Positions 22,683-26,745 of a DNA stretch of 26,745 bases are shown here, piece after piece; position 1 is the stretch's first letter; every line of letters begins with the position of its first letter. The DNA is from JBDTNL01 sp039933785 (GTDB taxonomy: Bacteria; Acidobacteriota; Thermoanaerobaculia; Multivoradales; JAGPDF01). Both the position numbers and the translations under genes were made by a program. The stretch lies in assembly GCA_039933785.1 (NCBI GenBank), contig JBDTNL010000051.1:1-26745 (forward strand), read 5' to 3'. The notes below the pieces were generated by a model. The model saw nothing but the letters and a program-made list of their open reading frames with translations, did no database searches and had not been told where the DNA came from.

Positions 22683-24284
22683 ATGAACCCACTGGCGCTG
22701 GATTTCGTCTCGCCGCTGCCGCCGGTGCGCTCCGGCATCTCGGACTACAGTGTCGATCTCCTGCCGCATCTGGCAGCGCTCGCCGATGTCCGGGTGTGCC
22801 GCCTGCCGGATCAGCCGGTGTCGCCTGACGTCGAATCCCGCTGGCGGCCGGCGGCCCTCGACCGACTGGGCGAAGGCGGCCGAGTGCCGCTCTATCAGAT
22901 GGGGAACAACCACTATCACTCGGCGGTACGCGAAGCCGCCATGCGCGTGCCGGGTGTCCTCACGCTGCATGACGTGGTGCTGCACCACCTGCTGCTCGAC
23001 GAGACTATCGGCCACGGCGACTGGAAGGGCTATCGCGAGCGCCTCGAGGCCGAGCACGGTTGGATCGGCGACGCGGTGGCGTGGGGCGCGTGGTGGGGCA
23101 TGCACGCCGCGTCGGCGCAGTTCGCGTTGCCGGCGCATCAGACGCTGCTTCGCCGGCAGCGGGGCGTGCTGGTGCACAGCCGATTCGCCGCGGAGAGCGT
23201 GCGCGACAGCATCCCGGAAATCGCGGTGGCCGCCGTGCCGATGCCGATTCCCCTGCCCCGAGCGTTGGCCGCGGACGCCGGAGCGAGCTTTCGCGCGCGC
23301 CACGGGATTCCTGCCCAGGCATTCGTTGCAGGCTCTTTCGGATTCCAAACGCCGATCAAGCGGACCGAAATCGCCATCGCGGCCCTCGCCGCACCGGCCC
23401 TGCGGGACGTCCATCTCCTGATCGCCGGCGAGCTCGCCGAGGTGCTCGACTTCGATCGCTGGGCCCGCGCCGCGGGGGTGGCCGACCGCGTGCACGTGAC
23501 CGGATACCTCGCTGCCGAGGACTTCGAGGCGTCGATCGCGGCGGCGGATGTTTCGCTCAACCTGCGCTATCCCTCGGCCGGCGAGACTTCGGCCGCGCTC
23601 CTGCGTGTCTTGGCGCTTGGGCGGCCCGCGATCGTGTCCGACTACGCTCAGTTCGCGGAATTGCCGGAGTCGATCGCCGTCGGCGTGCCGCTCGCCGATC
23701 CAGCGTCGGAGGCCCAGGTCCTGGCGTCGGCGATCGCTGACTTGCGGGCCCGCCCCGAGCGGCTGGCCGAGATGGGCGCCGCGGCCCGCCTGCACGTCGC
23801 GCGTGAGCACGATCCCGCTCGCGCGGCGCAGGCGATTCGCGACGCCTGCGAAGAGTTCTCGACCCTTCGCCCGCTGGGGGATGCTTCGGCAGTTGAATGG
23901 CCGATGACCTCGACGTTGGCTCCTGAGGGGAGAGGCCGCCTGGAGGTAACCGGCGCGAGCGCTCCCTGGGCGGCAGGAGAGCGGCGAGAGTTGCGCGTGC
24001 GGCTCGAGAATCTCGGTCCGATCTCCTTCCTCGCCGGAGACCGCGGCGATGGCGGAGTCGCCCTCCGCGCCGAGTTGCGCGATGTGAACGGTGTCGATCG
24101 ATTGGAGGGTAGCGCGTGGGTTGCGTTGCCGCGCGATCTGCTGCCGGGTGAGTCGGCAGAGGTGACGATCTCCATTCGGCGTCCGCCCGGAGGAGTGACG
24201 CTTCGCGTCGAGCCGCATGTCCTCGGCCGATCGGGCTTGCCCTTCTTCTGGACCGGTGACGCGACTTGGGAGCGTGCGATTTGA
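22683..24284 (+). CDS. GT-B glycosyltransferase (GT4-like) with C-terminal beta domain
   Basis: A 533-residue soluble protein. Residues 1-180 are the acceptor-side Rossmann lobe (LDFVSPLPPVRSGISDYS, LTLHDVVLHH). Residues about 185-395 are the donor-binding lobe with GSFGFQTPIKR, VHVTGYLAAEDFEASIAAADVSL and the sugar-nucleotide motif PSAGETSAALL containing E301. Residues about 415-533 are an extra beta-rich module (GRLEVTGASAPWAAGERRELRVRLEN...) unlike the core enzyme and perhaps carbohydrate-binding or structural. Specificity cannot be read from the sequence. It lies 11 nt after prfB and overlaps the start of the next membrane protein (TTGA), so the two probably act together, for example in making a surface polysaccharide. 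Confidence 0.87.
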   Translation: MNPLALDFVSPLPPVRSGISDYSVDLLPHLAALADVRVCRLPDQPVSPDVESRWRPAALDRLGEGGRVPLYQMGNNHYHSAVREAAMRVPGVLTLHDVVLHHLLLDETIGHGDWKGYRERLEAEHGWIGDAVAWGAWWGMHAASAQFALPAHQTLLRRQRGVLVHSRFAAESVRDSIPEIAVAAVPMPIPLPRALAADAGASFRARHGIPAQAFVAGSFGFQTPIKRTEIAIAALAAPALRDVHLLIAGELAEVLDFDRWARAAGVADRVHVTGYLAAEDFEASIAAADVSLNLRYPSAGETSAALLRVLALGRPAIVSDYAQFAELPESIAVGVPLADPASEAQVLASAIADLRARPERLAEMGAAARLHVAREHDPARAAQAIRDACEEFSTLRPLGDASAVEWPMTSTLAPEGRGRLEVTGASAPWAAGERRELRVRLENLGPISFLAGDRGDGGVALRAELRDVNGVDRLEGSAWVALPRDLLPGESAEVTISIRRPPGGVTLRVEPHVLGRSGLPFFWTGDATWERAI

Positions 24285-25762
24285 AAACGCAGAGCGGGCT
24301 CGGCTGGGTCGTGCTGGCGGCGGGTTTCGCCGCACTCCTCGTGGGCGTGTGGATGGCGCCGTCGCTTGCTGTCTCACCGGGACACCACGCGCCGGTGGTC
24401 TCGTCGTGGCTGCGGCTCCTGTCCTGGGGAGCGCTGGTTCTGGCTGCCTTCGCCTCGGCGCTGACTCTGCGCGGCCGTCTCGGGCCGGCGGCGCCCTGGT
24501 GCCTGACGGTGTTTGTCTTTGGTTCGGCCACCTGGGCGATGGTGCTCTGGCAGCCGCTGGCGGTCTTTTCGTTGACGGCGGTTGCACTGGCGTTCTGTTT
24601 GATGCTCTATGCGCCAGTGGCCGGCGTGGCCGCGGCGGATTTGCCGCAGATGTACGACGGCGGGCTCGACGATGGGACCGAGGTCGCGCCTTCCGGCGGT
24701 CTAGGGCGTGGGCTGCGGTTCGCGCTGGCCGGCGCTCTCCTGGCGGTTCCCGCCGTTTGGCATCCGGCCTTTCTGGGACTGTTCATCGCAGGCTTCGCTG
24801 CCCTGCCCTACACCACCAGACGGCGGGCTGCGACCGCTCTGTTCCTGGGAGCCGGTCTGGTCCTCGCTGGCGGAGTGTTGGGATTGGGTGGCGGTCTCGA
24901 GCGCTGGACCGCGGATCTCCATTTGCCGCTGCTCGACGCGCATCTCCTGGGATGGAACCTCGCCTGGTTCTTCGTCGGCCGGCAGGCCGGCGCCCTGATT
25001 TATTTCCTGCCCCTGGTCGTGGCGCTGTTCGCCGACCTGCGCGATCGAACGAGCGCCGGCGTGTTGCTGGGCGTCGCCGTCTCGACGATCCTCCTGGTGG
25101 TGCTGCGGCCGTTCGACTGGGTCTTGGGGCCGAGCGTGCTCGCGGGGCCGTCGTTTCTGCCGCTCTACGGCGCGCTTTGGTTCCTGACCGGGCGAACCGT
25201 GCGTCCCGCGTTGTTGTTCGCGATCGCGGCTCCGGCGCTCGCTCTGCTGTGGCCGCTCGTGCAATCGCCGCTCTCTTCGCCGCTCGGGTCGGACGGAGCG
25301 GCTCGCTATGTCACACCTTGGATCGCCCGCCTGCCGGTCGAGGTCTCGCAGCGCGAATTGCCGGGGGTGCGCGACGCGGAGAGTGGGGCTTTGCGTATCC
25401 GGCTGCTCGACGGGGCCGCCTGGACCGAATCGATGGGTGCGCTCCGACTGCAGGGAGACCGCGCCGCCGATTTGCTGGTGATCAGTCCGGATGCGCTGCC
25501 GGCAATCCGTGTGGAGTTCGGTTCGCGCGCCTCGGCACGCCTCACGGTCACCGGTGCCGCCGCGGGTGATACCGCGTTTCATCCCGACGGCGCCGTGGGC
25601 TTCGAGATCCTGCTCGCTCAGCCCACCTTCGAGTTGCCCATGTGGTGGAGCGGACCGTCTCGCTTGTCGGTCTACCGCCTCGGTCTGCGCTTGAACGACG
25701 CGCCGGCAGTGCCCATCCCGTTCACGATCAAGCCTGGCGGGCTGCGCCGCAAGGGGGCGTAA
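24281..25762 (+). CDS. Polytopic membrane protein coupled to the glycosyltransferase
   Basis: A 493-residue protein of unknown family. TTG 24281 overlaps the upstream TGA (TTGA) and has GGGAG (24268-24272) 8 nt away. It yields a natural MKTQSGLGWVV start, better than the earlier TTG at 24266. About ten hydrophobic segments cover residues 7-365. The remaining 125 residues are soluble and beta-rich (ESGALRIRLLDGAAWTES, RADLLVISPDALP, FELPMWWSGPSRLSVYRLGL) and probably lie outside the membrane. Size and layout resemble membrane glycosyltransferases or polysaccharide-assembly proteins, but I see no diagnostic DxD or lipid-linked-sugar motif. Coupling to the GT-B enzyme suggests a shared envelope-glycan pathway, as an inference. 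Confidence 0.7.
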   Translation: MKTQSGLGWVVLAAGFAALLVGVWMAPSLAVSPGHHAPVVSSWLRLLSWGALVLAAFASALTLRGRLGPAAPWCLTVFVFGSATWAMVLWQPLAVFSLTAVALAFCLMLYAPVAGVAAADLPQMYDGGLDDGTEVAPSGGLGRGLRFALAGALLAVPAVWHPAFLGLFIAGFAALPYTTRRRAATALFLGAGLVLAGGVLGLGGGLERWTADLHLPLLDAHLLGWNLAWFFVGRQAGALIYFLPLVVALFADLRDRTSAGVLLGVAVSTILLVVLRPFDWVLGPSVLAGPSFLPLYGALWFLTGRTVRPALLFAIAAPALALLWPLVQSPLSSPLGSDGAARYVTPWIARLPVEVSQRELPGVRDAESGALRIRLLDGAAWTESMGALRLQGDRAADLLVISPDALPAIRVEFGSRASARLTVTGAAAGDTAFHPDGAVGFEILLAQPTFELPMWWSGPSRLSVYRLGLRLNDAPAVPIPFTIKPGGLRRKGA

Positions 25763-25766
25763 GGCG

Positions 25767-26372
25767 ATGACTGGATCGACTCCCGGCGGCACGCCTTGGT
25801 TCGCGCAGATCGTGGCGGCGCTCGCCTCGCCGCCCCCCCGGCGGCTGGCGGCGCGCGAGATTCGCGAGGCCTCGGTCCTGGTGCCGCTTTACGTCGATGC
25901 GGGCGAGCTCTGGGTGGTGCTCACCAAGCGCACCGAGTCGCTACCATCACACAAGGGACAGATCGCTTTCCCCGGCGGGGGACGAGAGCTCGGAGAGGAT
26001 GCCTGGGCGGCGGCGCTGCGCGAAGCCCAGGAGGAGATTGGGCTCGATCCGGCGCTCGTGCTGCGTTTGGGGATGCTCGACGAGACCGATTTGCCGAGCG
26101 GGTTTCGGGTGCGACCCTGCGTCGGCGCCTTGCCCTTCCCGTTCGAGACCAAGCCCAACCCGGTCGAGATCGCGGACGTCTTTGCGATTCCGCTGTCGGC
26201 GTTCTCGAACCCCAGCTTGGTGGAGGAGCGCGCCGTGCTCCTGGATGGCCGCGAACGCATGCTGCGGATCTACCACATCGGCGGTCGCCAGATCTGGGGC
26301 GCGACCGCGCGCATTCTGCAGAATCTTCTGCAACGCCTGGGCAAGAGCGGCGTCGAGCTCGACGAGGACTAG
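25767..26372 (+). CDS. Nudix hydrolase, NudL-like CoA pyrophosphatase
   Basis: A 201-residue protein with a full Nudix box: G71, E77, R85-E86, E89-E90 and G92 in REAQEEIGL, which binds the catalytic metal. Just before it is the CoA-pyrophosphatase signature LTKRTESLPSHKGQIAFPGG (52-71), of the LLTxR...GxxxFPGG type. Enzymes of this group split CoA and its derivatives into 3',5'-ADP and phosphopantetheine in the cytoplasm. The signature places it with NudL/YeaB and not with MutT or ADP-ribose hydrolases; the exact substrate is not proven. It starts 4 nt after the membrane-protein gene and probably ends the transcript, with a strong hairpin downstream. Confidence 0.88.
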   Translation: MTGSTPGGTPWFAQIVAALASPPPRRLAAREIREASVLVPLYVDAGELWVVLTKRTESLPSHKGQIAFPGGGRELGEDAWAAALREAQEEIGLDPALVLRLGMLDETDLPSGFRVRPCVGALPFPFETKPNPVEIADVFAIPLSAFSNPSLVEERAVLLDGRERMLRIYHIGGRQIWGATARILQNLLQRLGKSGVELDED

Positions 26373-26392
26373 GCAAGGAGTTGGGCTCAACG

Positions 26393-26421
26393 GCGCGACG
26401 ACCGGTGTGCGGTCGCCGCGC
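26393..26421. terminator. GC-rich hairpin between convergent genes (possible bidirectional terminator)
   Basis: GCGCG-A-CGACCG (26393-26404) pairs with CGGTCG-C-CGCGC (26410-26421) around the loop GTGTG: 11 base pairs with one A/C mismatch. It lies in the 67-nt gap between the Nudix gene and the convergent repeat-protein gene. There is no U-tract, so its action as an intrinsic terminator is uncertain, though such hairpins are common in GC-rich genomes. Confidence 0.5.
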
Positions 26422-26439
26422 TGGCTCACCTGAGTGCGT

Positions 26440-26745
26440 CTAGTCGAGCGATTCAGTCACCTCGCTGGCCGCGGGCACCGCCGCGCGCGCTAGCGGCAAC
26501 CCGCCGCTCGTGTAGCGGCGGGCGACCAGGCTGCCGAAGTCCGACCAAGCGATCACGAAGTCACCGGCGCGGCCGATGTGGCTCACTGCAGGCCTCGGCA
26601 GCGGCGCCGACGAGCGCACGATGTCCGTCGCGAGGACCGCTTCGCCGAGCTCGCCGTCAGTGGCGGCGATGCGGCGGAATCGAACCTCGGTATGGCCGAC
26701 GCTGTCAGCCGAGTCCTGGGTCCACGCCACGACGACGTTGCCGGA
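26440..26745 (-). CDS. Secreted 'FVVAW'-repeat protein, 3' part only
   Basis: The frame is open to the right edge of the window, so only the last 101 or so residues are present. Two repeat units are visible: SGNVVVAWTQDSADSV...EVRFRRIAATDGELG and GDFVIAWSDFGSLVARRYTSGGLPL, then a short tail ending TESLD. The units match those of the protein at 4411-5661 (strand V-V-A-W, then RRF/RRY and G...LG), so the two are members of the same repeat family. An internal GTG at 26730 is not the true start. The function is unknown; a signal peptide would be expected at the missing N-terminus. Confidence 0.75.
   Translation of the reverse strand, partial: SGNVVVAWTQDSADSVGHTEVRFRRIAATDGELGEAVLATDIVRSSAPLPRPAVSHIGRAGDFVIAWSDFGSLVARRYTSGGLPLARAAVPAASEVTESLD

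Noticed and set aside
22545..24587. 680-codon open frame on the minus strand
   Set aside because: It is antisense to prfB and the glycosyltransferase, with low-complexity Arg/Pro-rich composition and no motif.
24217..25569. 450-codon plus-strand frame overlapping the membrane protein
   Set aside because: It lies in another frame of the same strand and is Arg/Gly-rich. The alternative frame gives regular TM helices and a coupled TTGA start.

Overview
This window is a GC-rich, densely packed chromosomal segment from a diderm (Gram-negative-type) bacterium. The evidence is a recognisable apolipoprotein N-acyltransferase, a SPOR-domain envelope protein, a PspA system, very short intergenic gaps, and many ATGA/GTGA/TTGA start-stop overlaps. 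The phylum cannot be fixed from one window. The two secreted proteins with repeated 'FVVAW...RRF...G' units and the general gene style recall Acidobacteriota (or Myxococcota-like deltaproteobacterial groups), but this is a low-confidence guess. I see no insertion sequence, phage gene, CRISPR array, rRNA or tRNA. No stretch longer than about 300 bases lacks a gene.

Left part (1-3494, plus strand): a 27-bp tandem duplication lies at the very edge. It is followed by a stand-alone receiver protein, a c-di-GMP phosphodiesterase-type EAL protein with a degenerate GGDEF domain, an alpha/beta hydrolase of the YheT/ABHD1-3 type, and a CDP-alcohol phosphatidyltransferase (PssA-like). Two minus-strand genes converge on this block (3491-5661): a BtuF-like corrinoid-binding protein without a signal peptide, and a secreted repeat protein with a good promoter.

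Centre (5815-13967): this is the most interesting region. Two plus-strand genes encode a membrane-anchored FGE-fold protein lacking the catalytic cysteine pair and a periplasmic solute-binding-protein/LysM fusion. They converge on a tight six-gene minus-strand operon: pspA, a two-TM coiled-coil protein, a two-module AAA+ ATPase, a polytopic protein with tandem DUF3592-like domains, a small arrestin-like protein, and a P-loop NTPase. PspA is a bacterial ESCRT-III-fold protein, so an operon that also carries an AAA+ ATPase, a coiled-coil membrane partner and a second NTPase looks like a dedicated membrane-stress or membrane-remodelling machine. This is the best candidate for a little-described system.

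Right part (14076-26745): a DUF255/YyaL thioredoxin-domain protein with a C-terminal DsbD-alpha-like fusion; a small secreted protein (minus); an NfeD-type membrane protease, slipin and SPOR-protein cluster; lnt; prfB with an intact programmed +1 frameshift; a GT-B glycosyltransferase with an added beta domain; a polytopic membrane protein; and a NudL-like CoA-pyrophosphatase Nudix hydrolase. The window ends in the 3' part of a second secreted repeat protein on the minus strand, related to the one at 4411-5661. A strong GC hairpin between the last two convergent genes is a plausible terminator.

Start sites were chosen from ribosome-binding sites, stop-start overlaps and family conservation, and are often shorter than the longest open frame. 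All family assignments come from reading motifs in the translations. No database search was run.
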